Shown: positions 25,952-33,331 of the stretch, in pieces
Numbering within the stretch: the first letter of the stretch is position 1
Layout of the letters: each line of letters starts with the position of its first letter
DNA from: an uncultured Prevotellaceae bacterium
Lineage (GTDB): Bacteria; Bacteroidota; Bacteroidia; Bacteroidales; Bacteroidaceae
Length of the DNA stretch: 33,331 bases
Direction of reading: 5' to 3'
NCBI GenBank assembly: GCA_900315075.1
Contig: OMXV01000040.1
Span: 1 to 33,331 of the forward strand
The notes under the pieces: generated by a model
What the model was told of the DNA's origin: nothing
What the model saw: only the letters and a program-made list of their open reading frames with translations
The model's database searches: none
Made by a program: the position numbers and the translations under genes

Positions 25952-26566
25952 TCAATCATTTACGAATGGTGTACGATTGAGGATGGAACGTCCGAGCGTA
26001 ACCTCGTCAGTATATTCCAGTTCATCGCCCACAGAGATACCACGGGCAATAACACTCAATTTGACTGAATAAGGAGCCAATTTCCGAGATAGATAAAAGT
26101 TGGTCGTATCACCTTCCATCGTGCTGCTCAATGCGAAAATCACCTCGTCGATGCCACCTTCAGCCACTCTTTCAACAAGGGAATTGATTTCCAAGTCGTT
26201 AGGGCCAATACCATCCACGGGTGATATGACTCCACCGAGCACATGATAGAGCCCACGATACTGCTGTGTGTTTTCCACAGCCATCACATCCTGGATGTTC
26301 TCCACCACACAGATGGTTTCCTGATTCCGACTTTTGTCGGCACAGATGGAGCAGAGCTCATCATCACAGATATTATGGCAGACACGACAGAATTTGACAT
26401 TTTTCTTCATGGTAGCCACAGCTTCGGTGAAAGCCATGACATCCTCCTCGTGCTGTCTCAAGAGATGCAGCACGAGTCGGAGTGCCGTTTTTCTGCCTAT
26501 CCCGGGTAATTTGGCAAACTCGCCTACCGCTTTTTCAAGCAGCGCAGACGGAAATTGCTGATACAT
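25952..26566 (-). CDS. recR: Recombination protein RecR
   Basis: RecR works with RecO and RecF to load RecA on SSB-coated single-stranded gaps. The 204-aa length is standard. Residues 15-35 form the helix-hairpin-helix ([20 protein letters not shown]). A four-cysteine zinc site follows at 60, 63, 72 and 75 ([16 protein letters not shown]), then the Toprim domain with [26 protein letters not shown] and a glutamate/aspartate set. Its ATG comes two bases after the stop of the upstream outer membrane protein gene, so the two are translated from one message. Confidence 0.96.
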   Translation of the reverse strand: MYQQFPSALLEKAVGEFAKLPGIGRKTALRLVLHLLRQHEEDVMAFTEAVATMKKNVKFCRVCHNICDDELCSICADKSRNQETICVVENIQDVMAVENTQQYRGLYHVLGGVISPVDGIGPNDLEINSLVERVAEGGIDEVIFALSSTMEGDTTNFYLSRKLAPYSVKLSVIARGISVGDELEYTDEVTLGRSILNRTPFVND

Positions 26567-26568
26567 CT

Positions 26569-27066
26569 TTACGGGAACAAGTATATGCCAATTCCTAATC
26601 TCAGACCGACATTGGAATACTTGCTGTGGTCATTGATTGACTGCTCGTAGAAGATGGCTGGCTCAATGGTGCAAGTACGATTGATAAAGAAGGCGTAACC
26701 AATCTCCACCGACGGCATAAAGTCGTTGTAGCTATGGTTACCATGCTTGTAAGTGGCACCAGCATCCAGGTAAATGCCGTTCTGGATGATGTAATAACGT
26801 CCATGCGCACCAATTGAGAAACGGTCGGGCGTAATGTCGTCGCCACCAATGTGGTTGTAGCCCAATGTACCGAGCACCAAGATATTGTCCATCAGCATAT
26901 ATCCGCCTTTAGCTTGGAAGCCTACGTTGAAATCGGATGTCCCGTTATAACCCAATTCGAGTCCGGAGAACGATGCACTAATGTATTTTTTGCCTTGCTC
27001 AAACTGAGCACTTGCGGTAAGTGCCATCATCATGGCAAACATCAGGATTGTTAGTTTCTTTGTCAT
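26569..27066 (-). CDS. Small outer membrane beta-barrel protein
   Basis: The 165-aa product has a signal peptide ([21 protein letters not shown]) and a set of alternating amphipathic strands ([79 protein letters not shown]), ending in an aromatic residue near the C terminus as in porin-like barrels. It is probably an eight-stranded outer membrane barrel of unknown function. The stop is two bases before recR, and it lies 41 bases downstream of cstA. Confidence 0.82.
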   Translation of the reverse strand: MTKKLTILMFAMMMALTASAQFEQGKKYISASFSGLELGYNGTSDFNVGFQAKGGYMLMDNILVLGTLGYNHIGGDDITPDRFSIGAHGRYYIIQNGIYLDAGATYKHGNHSYNDFMPSVEIGYAFFINRTCTIEPAIFYEQSINDHSKYSNVGLRLGIGIYLFP

Positions 27067-27107
27067 GTTTTCTTACTTGTTATAGGTTTATATGCTTTTG
27101 TTGAATA

Positions 27108-28658
27108 CTAAATTTTCTGAAGATCTTCAGGCATAGGCATTTTTTTCACCTTGCTATACCACAGTATGAACCATACACAGGCGATGAGGAAGCAAAGTAT
27201 GCCAAGACCATAGCCGAGAGTAGCTTCCAAGCCAAGGAACTGCGGGCTCACAAAGATAAATGTTGAGCAGATGGTCGTCATAAACAAAGCCGGTATCAAT
27301 GTGATAAAGAATGGTTTACGTTTATATACCAAATAGACAGTGAGTGTCCACAGAGTGAAGACAGACAAAGTTTGGTTGCCCCAGCCGAAATACCTCCAAA
27401 TTACCTGGAACCCATCAGGATTTTCTATTTGCCATAAGAGCAGCAGGATAGAAGCTCCAAACATAGGAATACAAATCATCAGTCGCTTGGCATAGGAGCG
27501 TTGTTCCATCTTCAGTGCTGAGGCAATAATCAGTCGGGCACTTCTGAATGCCGTATCACCGCTGGTGATTGGTGCTGCCACTACACCAAGGATAGCCAAT
27601 ATACCTCCAAGCATACCAAGCCAGTTATTACAGATAATTGATACCACATCTGCAGGGTTGCTAAAGAATTGAATAAGTGTCTTTCCACCCTCAGACCCAG
27701 ATTGAGCCATGAACTCGTTTACTACCTCTGGTGAAACCACTTCTTTCCATCCGCCATAATAGAAGAAATAGGAAGAAACAGTAGCCCAAATAAGTGCCAC
27801 CAGACCCTCTGTAATCATCGACCCGTAGAACACTGGGCGACCGAGCCGCTCACTCTTCAGGCATCTTGCCATCAGAGGACTTTGGGTGGCATGGAAACCA
27901 CTGATTGCACCACATGCTATAGTGAGGAAAAGGCAGGGGAATATAGGGTTCTTGGTGATAAAACTGTCTGTTCCTAAGATTTCTGCTGGCTTATTGTTAT
28001 TGATAGATGCCATTCCATCCCACAATTCGGGCAATGCCGGCCATTTAAATAGAAGGACCACAAGCAATGCCAATGCCATGAATATCAGTGAAAATGCGAA
28101 GATGGGATAGAATCGTCCAATAATCTTGTCAATAGGCAGTAACGTTGCCACGATATAATAGGCGAAAATGACAATAATCCACCATACAAGCCCTATATCT
28201 GCCATTCCCTGTAACAGCATGGCGGGACTATATACGAAAACCACACCCACCATCACAAGTAAGAAGACGCTGAATACAAGCATCACAGCCTTGGTGGTCT
28301 TTCCTAGATAAGTTCCAATGAGTTCTGGCAAGTTGGCTCCCCCATGACGAATGGAAAGCATACCACTGAGGAAGTCATGGACGGCTCCAGCGAAAATACA
28401 CCCTAAGACAATCCACAAATATGCCTTCGGACCGTACCAAGCACCCATGATGGCACCGAAAATTGGCCCAGTTCCTGCAATATTGAGGAACTGAATCATA
28501 AAGACCTTCCATGTGGGGAGCACGATATAATCCACCCCGTCGTTCTTAGTCACAGCAGGGGTGGGTCTGTCGTCCGGACCAAACACCCGTTCGACAAATT
28601 TACCATACAGCAGATAGCCGAGCACAAGGGCTATCAGGCTAACAACAAATGATATCAT
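27108..28658 (-). CDS. cstA: Carbon starvation protein A family transporter
   Basis: CstA-family proteins are large inner-membrane transporters for peptides or pyruvate. The 516-aa protein is hydrophobic throughout with about thirteen helices. Family blocks are visible: YGKFVERVFG, the start of the CstA core FLNIAGTGPIFGAIMGAWYGP, GAVHDFLSGMLSIRHGGANLPELIG, GFHATQSPLMARCLKSE, and GDTAFRSARLIIA. E. coli CstA is longer (about 700 aa); this shorter form is common in Bacteroidetes. It has its own promoter and may be read through into the outer membrane protein and recR genes. Confidence 0.93.
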   Translation of the reverse strand: MISFVVSLIALVLGYLLYGKFVERVFGPDDRPTPAVTKNDGVDYIVLPTWKVFMIQFLNIAGTGPIFGAIMGAWYGPKAYLWIVLGCIFAGAVHDFLSGMLSIRHGGANLPELIGTYLGKTTKAVMLVFSVFLLVMVGVVFVYSPAMLLQGMADIGLVWWIIVIFAYYIVATLLPIDKIIGRFYPIFAFSLIFMALALLVVLLFKWPALPELWDGMASINNNKPAEILGTDSFITKNPIFPCLFLTIACGAISGFHATQSPLMARCLKSERLGRPVFYGSMITEGLVALIWATVSSYFFYYGGWKEVVSPEVVNEFMAQSGSEGGKTLIQFFSNPADVVSIICNNWLGMLGGILAILGVVAAPITSGDTAFRSARLIIASALKMEQRSYAKRLMICIPMFGASILLLLWQIENPDGFQVIWRYFGWGNQTLSVFTLWTLTVYLVYKRKPFFITLIPALFMTTICSTFIFVSPQFLGLEATLGYGLGILCFLIACVWFILWYSKVKKMPMPEDLQKI

Positions 28659-28682
28659 GATACACTATTTCTATTAATTCTG

Positions 28683-28715
28683 CAAAAGTACAAAAAAAAA
28701 TCGAACACAGACAAG
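28683..28715 (-). promoter_or_regulatory. Promoter of cstA
   Basis: On the minus strand CTTG (28712-28715), 21 bases, then TACTTTTG (28683-28690). The -7 box is a full match, the -33 box differs by one base. Confidence 0.75.
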
Positions 28716-28775
28716 TTTTAAGAAAAATTATTATACCATGATATGTCAACAGGCTTATAGGGGCTAATACCTCTA

Positions 28776-29474
28776 TTATTTCCAAATAAAATGGCTTAGG
28801 ATATACCATACATCTATACCAAATGTCAAAGAAGAAGGATAAGCATTGACACCATCTGGGAGTTTGAACAATGGAGTGAGGTTATAGGTATAGCCCACAC
28901 TAAATGGCCCGATACCTGCAGTCAACATCCATTGTACGCCAACATGTAGGGTTTTCAAGTTTTCATAATCATATTTGTCTTCCCCATCTTCGGAGTAAAA
29001 ACCACCTCCATAGAGACCAAGTCCCGTCTGCAAAGTAAAATTGCGCCGGTTGTCTTGGATGCCTATCAACACAGGAATGCGTATAGACCAATAAGAGAAG
29101 TCTATCCCCGAATAATTGTATGATTTATCCAAAAATTGCAAACCCGCAGAAATACCGGAATTGGCATTGTGTCGGGAAAGACTCTTCGATAACATTAAGA
29201 ATGTAACTCCCACCTCATTCATGGAATTTTCATGAAAGTCTCCGTTCCGTCTGACGCTGTTGTTCATCCTGGTATTACCCAACCAAATCCAAGGAGTTTG
29301 AGGCTGGTAGTATTTTTCCTTGCTGTCGTAAGGATCTGAAGTTGGCGTCATTAACATGAACAACCCTCCCCCGGAAATATCCCGGTCAAGTTGGGTGGTG
29401 TCGTTTTCATACGATTGCGCCATGCCATTTAAAGCAACAAGCGCGAATAAGGCCGATATGATTTTTGTTTTCAT
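28776..29474 (-). CDS. Putative outer membrane protein, PorT-like barrel
   Basis: The 232-aa product starts with a signal peptide (MKTKIISALFALVALNGMAQ). The mature part has regular beta-strand alternation with aromatic ends (ISAGLQFLDKSYNYSGIDFSYWSIRIPVLIGIQ, FTLQTGLGLYGGGFY, TLHVGVQWMLTAGIGPFSVGYTYNLTPLF) and closes with WYILSHFIWK. This fits an outer-membrane beta-barrel of the PorT/OmpW kind, but no motif fixes the family. It is monocistronic, with a full promoter. Confidence 0.75.
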   Translation of the reverse strand: MKTKIISALFALVALNGMAQSYENDTTQLDRDISGGGLFMLMTPTSDPYDSKEKYYQPQTPWIWLGNTRMNNSVRRNGDFHENSMNEVGVTFLMLSKSLSRHNANSGISAGLQFLDKSYNYSGIDFSYWSIRIPVLIGIQDNRRNFTLQTGLGLYGGGFYSEDGEDKYDYENLKTLHVGVQWMLTAGIGPFSVGYTYNLTPLFKLPDGVNAYPSSLTFGIDVWYILSHFIWK

Positions 29475-29496
29475 AAAAATCCTTGATTATTTGTCA

Positions 29497-29528
29497 CAAA
29501 AATAGATTTTACATGGCAAAAGAACAAA
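29497..29528 (-). promoter_or_regulatory. Promoter of the PorT-like gene
   Basis: On the minus strand TTTG (29525-29528), 20 bases, then TATTTTTG (29497-29504), a complete consensus 22 bases before the start codon. Confidence 0.84.
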
Positions 29529-29620
29529 GAACGACGTGTTTTTTTTTATTTATTTATAGGATGCCACATAATAAAAAAGCGTTTTTTAACGAAAAGCAAG
29601 GTATTTTGAGAAAAAAAGGG

Positions 29621-29628
29621 TAATTTTG
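29621..29628 (+). promoter_or_regulatory. -7 promoter element of the GH10-like gene
   Basis: TAATTTTG, a full TAnnTTTG match, 25 bases upstream of ATG 29654. A TTTG lies at only 12 bases distance, so the -33 box is not convincing. Confidence 0.55.
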
Positions 29629-29653
29629 CAATTTCAAAAGATTATATGACTTC

Positions 29654-31309
29654 ATGAGACGAACGATTTTTCTATTCGCCATATTATTTTTACAGCAATT
29701 CACGGTATTTGCCCAGACACCAAAGTACGAAGTAAGAGCGGTTTGGCTCACGACACTCAATGGTTTGGACTGGCCCAGTGTGAAAGCGACCAACAGTGAG
29801 GCTGTAGAACGCCAAAAACGACAACTAACCACTATTCTCGACCAATTGGCACGTGCCAATGTAAATACCATACTTTTTCAGACACGTGTCCGTGGCACCA
29901 CTATCTATCCTTCTCAGATAGAACCTTGGGATGGTTGTCTTACAGGCAATCCCGGTCGCAATCCCGGTTACGACCCACTACAATTTGCCATCGACGAATG
30001 TCACAAGCGAGGTATGGAACTTCATGCCTGGGTGGTGGCTATCCCCGTAGGCAAATGGAATGCGCTGGGCTGCAAACGGCTTCGTGAACGTTACTCCTCG
30101 CTGATTCATAAAATCGGCGACGAAGGCTACATGAACCCCGAGAAGCCTCAGACGGGTGAATACATCGCCAATATCTGTGGCGAAATCATTGACAAATACG
30201 ATGTAGATGGCATACACCTTGACTATATCCGCTATCCTGAAAACTGGAAACAAACAGTGAGCAAAGACCGCGGCCGCAGTTATATCACCGGTATCGTACG
30301 CCAAATCCATTCACGGGTAAAAGGCAACAAACCCTGGATAAAACTAAGTTGTTCGCCCATAGGTAAATACAGCAACCTTACCCGTTATCCCAGCCGTGGT
30401 TGGAATGCCTATGATGTGGTATGCCAGGATGCCCAAGGATGGTTGCGAGAAGGATTGATGGACCAGCTCTATCCGATGATGTATTTCAAGGGCGATAACT
30501 ACTATCCTTTTGCCGTGGATTGGGCCGACAACACATACGGTCGCACAGTGGTAACGGGGTTGGGCGTATGGTTGCTCTCCCGCAAAGAGGGTAGCAACTG
30601 GCCATTGATTGAAATTACTCGTGAACTGAACGTAAGTCGTGACCTTGGCATGGGGCACTGCTATTTCCGCAGTCGCTTTTTCACCGACAATGTCAAGGGA
30701 TTATATACATACGTCAGTCGTGACTTCGACAAATATCCAGCCCTTACGCCTCCCATGACATGGCAGTCATCTATCCTTCCTTCCCCACCACGTGGCATTT
30801 CACTCAATAGCGAGGGGAGCAATTTACGCATACGATGGTGGGGTGCAAAAAACAACAGCAACTCCCCTACATTATATTATAATGTATATTGCAGTACACA
30901 GTTTCCCGTCGATACAAAAGATGTTCGCAATCTGATTGCCCACCACCTTACGAAAGAAAGCCTTTCCATCCGCGATGACGACGGCCGCCATTATTATGCC
31001 GTAACAGCCATGGACCGCTACGGCAATGAGAGTGCCCCTGTACTGAGCAACATCATTGTGGAACCAACGATTGAATATCTCAAAAACGATGGTACACGTT
31101 TACAGTTACCAGAAATCGACCGTGACTATGGCACAAGGTATATTCGCATCGAAAGTCTGGCTGGAAATGCTGTGCTCCAACGTGCCTACACATCTACCAC
31201 GAAAGAAATAATCATCCGCACCCTACCTGATGGTGTCTATCGCGTGAAAGCAGTGGACAAGAATAAAGTGGCAAGACATATCGGACAATTTATTATTAAG
31301 AGGTTATGA
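29654..31309 (+). CDS. GHL10/DUF187 family glycoside hydrolase-like protein
   Basis: This secreted protein of 551 aa has a signal peptide (residues 1 to about 20) and then the (beta/alpha)8 GHL10 domain, formerly DUF187 (PF02638). It opens with EVRAVWLTTLNGLDWPS and has NTILFQTRVRGTTIYPSQIEPW and the acidic motif DGIHLDYIRYPE (Asp190 in HLDYIRYP), with DQLYPMMYFKGDNYYPFA further on. A fibronectin type III-like domain follows from about 370 to 465. Relatives act on cell-wall or other glycans; the substrate here is unknown. It ends in a beta-rich tail with the IIRTLPDGVYRVKAVDKNKVARHIG pattern. The stop codon is directly followed by the octamer repeat array. Confidence 0.88.
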   Translation: MRRTIFLFAILFLQQFTVFAQTPKYEVRAVWLTTLNGLDWPSVKATNSEAVERQKRQLTTILDQLARANVNTILFQTRVRGTTIYPSQIEPWDGCLTGNPGRNPGYDPLQFAIDECHKRGMELHAWVVAIPVGKWNALGCKRLRERYSSLIHKIGDEGYMNPEKPQTGEYIANICGEIIDKYDVDGIHLDYIRYPENWKQTVSKDRGRSYITGIVRQIHSRVKGNKPWIKLSCSPIGKYSNLTRYPSRGWNAYDVVCQDAQGWLREGLMDQLYPMMYFKGDNYYPFAVDWADNTYGRTVVTGLGVWLLSRKEGSNWPLIEITRELNVSRDLGMGHCYFRSRFFTDNVKGLYTYVSRDFDKYPALTPPMTWQSSILPSPPRGISLNSEGSNLRIRWWGAKNNSNSPTLYYNVYCSTQFPVDTKDVRNLIAHHLTKESLSIRDDDGRHYYAVTAMDRYGNESAPVLSNIIVEPTIEYLKNDGTRLQLPEIDRDYGTRYIRIESLAGNAVLQRAYTSTTKEIIIRTLPDGVYRVKAVDKNKVARHIGQFIIKRL

Positions 31310-31362
31310 GGTTGTGAGGTCGTGAGGTCGTGAGGTTATGAGGTTATGAGGTTGTGAGGTTG
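31305..31362 (+). repeat. Array of 8-base repeats
   Basis: Starting in the last codons of the upstream gene, the octamer RTGAGGTY is repeated about seven times in tandem as ATGAGGTT, GTGAGGTC or GTGAGGTT. The reverse complement of this unit recurs at 4768-4800. Exact copy number could vary between strains. Confidence 0.78.
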
Positions 31363-31379
31363 TTCCAATATCAAAACAC

Positions 31380-31413
31380 AGAGGTACAGAGATTCATTTT
31401 TCTCTGTACCTCT
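31380..31413. terminator. Bidirectional hairpin terminator
   Basis: AGAGGTACAGAGA (31380-31392) and TCTCTGTACCTCT (31401-31413) form a perfect 13-bp stem with an 8-base loop. TTGTTTAT follows on the plus strand and TGTGTTTTGA on the minus strand. It separates the convergent GH10-like and DUF3127 genes. Confidence 0.82.
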
Positions 31414-31440
31414 TGTTTATATACAAACTTATAAACTCCT

Positions 31441-31896
31441 TTAGAATGGCAGGTCGTCGGAGCTTGCTTCTTGTGTGAAGGGGTCAGGCTGCTGTGGAGC
31501 AGCTGGGGCGGCCTGTTGAGGAGCCTGTTGTGGAGTCTGGGCAGCAGGCTGTGCAAAAGGAGGTAACGACTGATCGAAAGGAGCCACACCAGGACCTCCA
31601 CCAACAGGTGGCTGTTGTACATCAGCAAGCACTGGCCTGACATCGAAAGCCCTTATGCTATTAAACCATCTTCCCTGATACTCATGTGCATCGATATCGA
31701 AAGAAACAAGAACCTGTTGACCTACCTGAATATTAAATCTCTGCAAGCGATCTTCTCCAAAGACAGAGAAAACCATTTTGCGTGAGAATCTATCATCAAA
31801 TGTCTCCAACACGAATTCCTGCACTTTCCACTCACCACGGGCAGATGTACCTGTCTTTACAGGAAGAGCCTCTATAATTTTTCCTTGTAATTCCAT
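31441..31896 (-). CDS. DUF3127 protein, SSB-like
   Basis: The 151-aa protein has an OB-like beta fold in residues 1-90 (MELQGKIIEALPVKTG, then WKVQEFVLETFDDRFSRKMVFSVFGEDRLQRF and VGQQVLVSFDIDAHEYQGRWFNSIRAFDV), matching the DUF3127 family of Bacteroidetes. A Pro/Gln/Ala-rich linker follows, with repeated QQAPQQAAPAAPQQ, and the protein ends in SDDLPF. That layout (OB fold, disordered linker, acidic hydrophobic tip) copies single-stranded DNA-binding protein, whose tip recruits repair and replication enzymes. DNA binding is inferred, not shown. Confidence 0.85.
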   Translation of the reverse strand: MELQGKIIEALPVKTGTSARGEWKVQEFVLETFDDRFSRKMVFSVFGEDRLQRFNIQVGQQVLVSFDIDAHEYQGRWFNSIRAFDVRPVLADVQQPPVGGGPGVAPFDQSLPPFAQPAAQTPQQAPQQAAPAAPQQPDPFTQEASSDDLPF

Positions 31897-31993
31897 AATA
31901 TTTATTATTAAACAAAAATTAGTCTGTCAAAAGCTGAAATCGTTGGCGAAATTACAAAAAATGTCGGTATTACTAAAACTTTTTCAGGTATTT

Positions 31994-32025
31994 TTTGTCA
32001 ACTCCAATGTATTTTTGTATTTTTG
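31994..32025 (+). promoter_or_regulatory. Promoter of dnaN
   Basis: TTTG (31994-31997), 20 bases, then TATTTTTG (32018-32025), a complete match. An overlapping second -7-like box is at 32010-32017. The start codon is 75 bases downstream. Confidence 0.82.
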
Positions 32026-32099
32026 TAGTCAATTGTGACGTGTGCGAGTACACGGTACATTTTAACAACACTGAATATTAACTAAAAATTGAGATACCC

Positions 32100-33224
32100 A
32101 TGAGATTTTCACTATCCAGTTCTGCACTGAGCACCAACCTCGGCAATTTGTCGAAGGTTATCTCCAACAAAAATTCCATGCCCATCCTGGAATGTTTCCT
32201 TTTTGAAATACAAGATGGCCAGTTGACAATCACCGCATCCGACAGCGAAAATGTGCTGAAAGCCATCAACCAGCTTGACGAGTCGGATGGCAATGGTGTT
32301 TTCGCCGTATCCTCTCAGAAAATCCTTGGCGCCGTGAGAGAATTGCCCGAACAGCCCTTGACCTTTGAGGTAGATGTAGAAAACAATACAATATGTGTGG
32401 TATATCAGAATGGTATGTACAATTTCACCACACAGAATGCCGAAGAGTATCCTCGCATTCAGTTCGCCCCCACCGAGGTTACTACCATCACAATGGACGC
32501 AGGCGTACTTTTGAATAATATCAGCCGTACACTTTTCGCTACTGCCTCTGAGGAACTTCGCCCCGTGATGAATGGCATTTATTTCGACATCACCCCTGAA
32601 TTTATGGCGATTGTCGCCAGCGACGGCAGCAAACTCGTTCGCAACCGCAACTATACGGTAAAGTCCGAGGCTCCCACCTCATTCATTCTGCCTAAGAAGC
32701 CCGCCACCCTGCTCAAGAACATTCTCAACAAAGAAAGCGGTGACGTTGTGATACAGTTTGACAGTCGCAGTGCTGTGATAAGTTTTTCTGAAGGCAAGCT
32801 TACATGTCGTTTGATTGAAGGTCGCTACCCCAACTACAATTCTGTAATTCCCCAGAACAACCCCAACCAGCTCCGTGTTGATCGCAAGATGTTGCTGAGT
32901 GCCCTTCGCCGTGTGATGCCTTTCGCCAGCGAAAGCAGCCAATTGGTTCGTTTCAAAGTAGAAATGGGCAAACTCGAATTATCATCCGAGGATATCGACT
33001 TCGCCACCAGCGCTCGTGAAAGCATGGTATGTGAATATGAAGGTGTGCCGATGCAAATTGGCTTCAAGGGCTCGAGCATGACCGAAATACTCAACAATCT
33101 TGACAGCGACGAGGTGTGCATCGAACTCGCTGACCCCAGTCGTGCCGGTGTGGTATTCCCATCACAGCATCCAGAAAACGAAGAAGTGCTGATGCTTGTC
33201 ATGCCTATGCTTCTGAACGATTAA
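32100..33224 (+). CDS. dnaN: DNA polymerase III sliding clamp (beta subunit)
   Basis: The ring-shaped homodimer clamps DNA polymerase III and repair enzymes to DNA. The 374-aa protein has the three-domain clamp layout: FSLSSSALSTNLGNLSKVISNKNSMPILECFLFEI opening domain 1, RPVMNGIYFDI with FMAIVASDGSKL in domain 2, and the FKGSSMTEILNNLDSDEVCIELADPSRAGVV segment with the C-terminal LMLVMPMLLND, whose VMPM is the equivalent of the VMPMRL end that forms the partner-binding pocket. The start at 32100 follows a full promoter. Confidence 0.97.
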   Translation: MRFSLSSSALSTNLGNLSKVISNKNSMPILECFLFEIQDGQLTITASDSENVLKAINQLDESDGNGVFAVSSQKILGAVRELPEQPLTFEVDVENNTICVVYQNGMYNFTTQNAEEYPRIQFAPTEVTTITMDAGVLLNNISRTLFATASEELRPVMNGIYFDITPEFMAIVASDGSKLVRNRNYTVKSEAPTSFILPKKPATLLKNILNKESGDVVIQFDSRSAVISFSEGKLTCRLIEGRYPNYNSVIPQNNPNQLRVDRKMLLSALRRVMPFASESSQLVRFKVEMGKLELSSEDIDFATSARESMVCEYEGVPMQIGFKGSSMTEILNNLDSDEVCIELADPSRAGVVFPSQHPENEEVLMLVMPMLLND

Positions 33225-33312
33225 CCTATATAATAACTGAAGTTTCCCACCCTCACAAATTACGTAAAAGTTTTATTATCACGAATTTAAGAATTTTAGA
33301 ATTGATAAGCAG

Positions 33313-33331
33313 ATGAAAAGAATTTTGAAGA
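33313..33331 (+). CDS. Possible start of the next gene (partial)
   Basis: An ATG at 33313 begins MKRILK and the frame is open to the window edge. It lies 88 bases after the dnaN stop and would be a separate or co-transcribed gene. Too little is present for identification. Confidence 0.3.

Noticed and set aside
31305-31362. CRISPR array
   Set aside because: The repeats are 8 bases long, directly adjacent and without spacers; no cas genes are present.
31371-31643. 90-aa open frame overlapping the DUF3127 gene
   Set aside because: It is the DUF3127 linker read out of frame (Leu/His-rich from Gln/Pro codons) and runs through the terminator hairpin.

Overview
The window looks like chromosomal DNA from a Bacteroidales bacterium, most likely Prevotella or a close relative. 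The evidence is the 16S rRNA 5' end at the left edge, the Bacteroidetes-type promoters (TTTG-N19-21-TAnnTTTG) seen repeatedly, the Ala/Glu-tailed ribosomal protein S16, the DUF4492-cydAB operon, a DUF3127 protein, a BspA-like leucine-rich repeat protein and dockerin-like tails. The genus is inference; the promoter type and gene set are read from the sequence.

Layout. 1-537: the 5' end of a 16S rRNA gene (minus), its leader and a near-perfect promoter. 538-4324 (minus): DUF4492 small membrane protein, cydA, cydB and a periplasmic cyclophilin, a cytochrome bd respiratory operon. 4325-4829: intergenic, with 8-base repeats in inverted orientation. 4830-8774 (minus): mrp, tRNA-Tyr, tRNA-Val, rpsP and a secreted M6 metalloprotease. 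8897-11690 (plus): a family 2 glycosyltransferase and a secreted BspA-like protein. 11782-11849: a nested palindrome. 11929-14065 (minus): a broken S8 subtilisin-like peptidase that lacks the catalytic-serine segment and is joined out of frame to a dockerin-tailed piece. 14115-15320 (minus): pncB. 15598-17097 (plus): a DASS/SLC13 carboxylate transporter.

17155-19280 is the accessory part. A 122-bp element with inverted termini is followed by a run of minus-strand gene remnants: an adenine methylase fragment, a polyvalent-protein piece, an ADP-ribosyltransferase-like domain and small ORFs. They are interrupted by frameshifts and an in-frame amber codon. I read this as the fossil of a phage or conjugative-element polyvalent protein locus. 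No integrase, relaxase or attachment site is visible.

19364-23134 (plus): a phosphate acyltransferase (ptb/pta family) and a UvrA-family ATPase. 23202-23657: tRNA-Thr and tRNA-Gly (plus), then two identical tRNA-Asp genes (minus). 23725-27066 (minus): outer membrane protein, recR, membrane protein, glycosyltransferase and GNAT acetyltransferase, tightly packed and probably co-transcribed. 27108-29474 (minus): cstA and another outer membrane protein. 29654-31309 (plus): a GH10-like glycosidase followed by octamer repeats and a bidirectional hairpin terminator. 31441-31896 (minus): a DUF3127 protein with an SSB-like acidic tip. 32100-33224 (plus): dnaN, with a possible next gene starting at 33313.

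Most of the window is ordinary housekeeping sequence. The less usual parts are the polyvalent-protein fossil, the chimeric peptidase remnant, the short-unit intergenic repeats and the UvrA variant without one cysteine pair.
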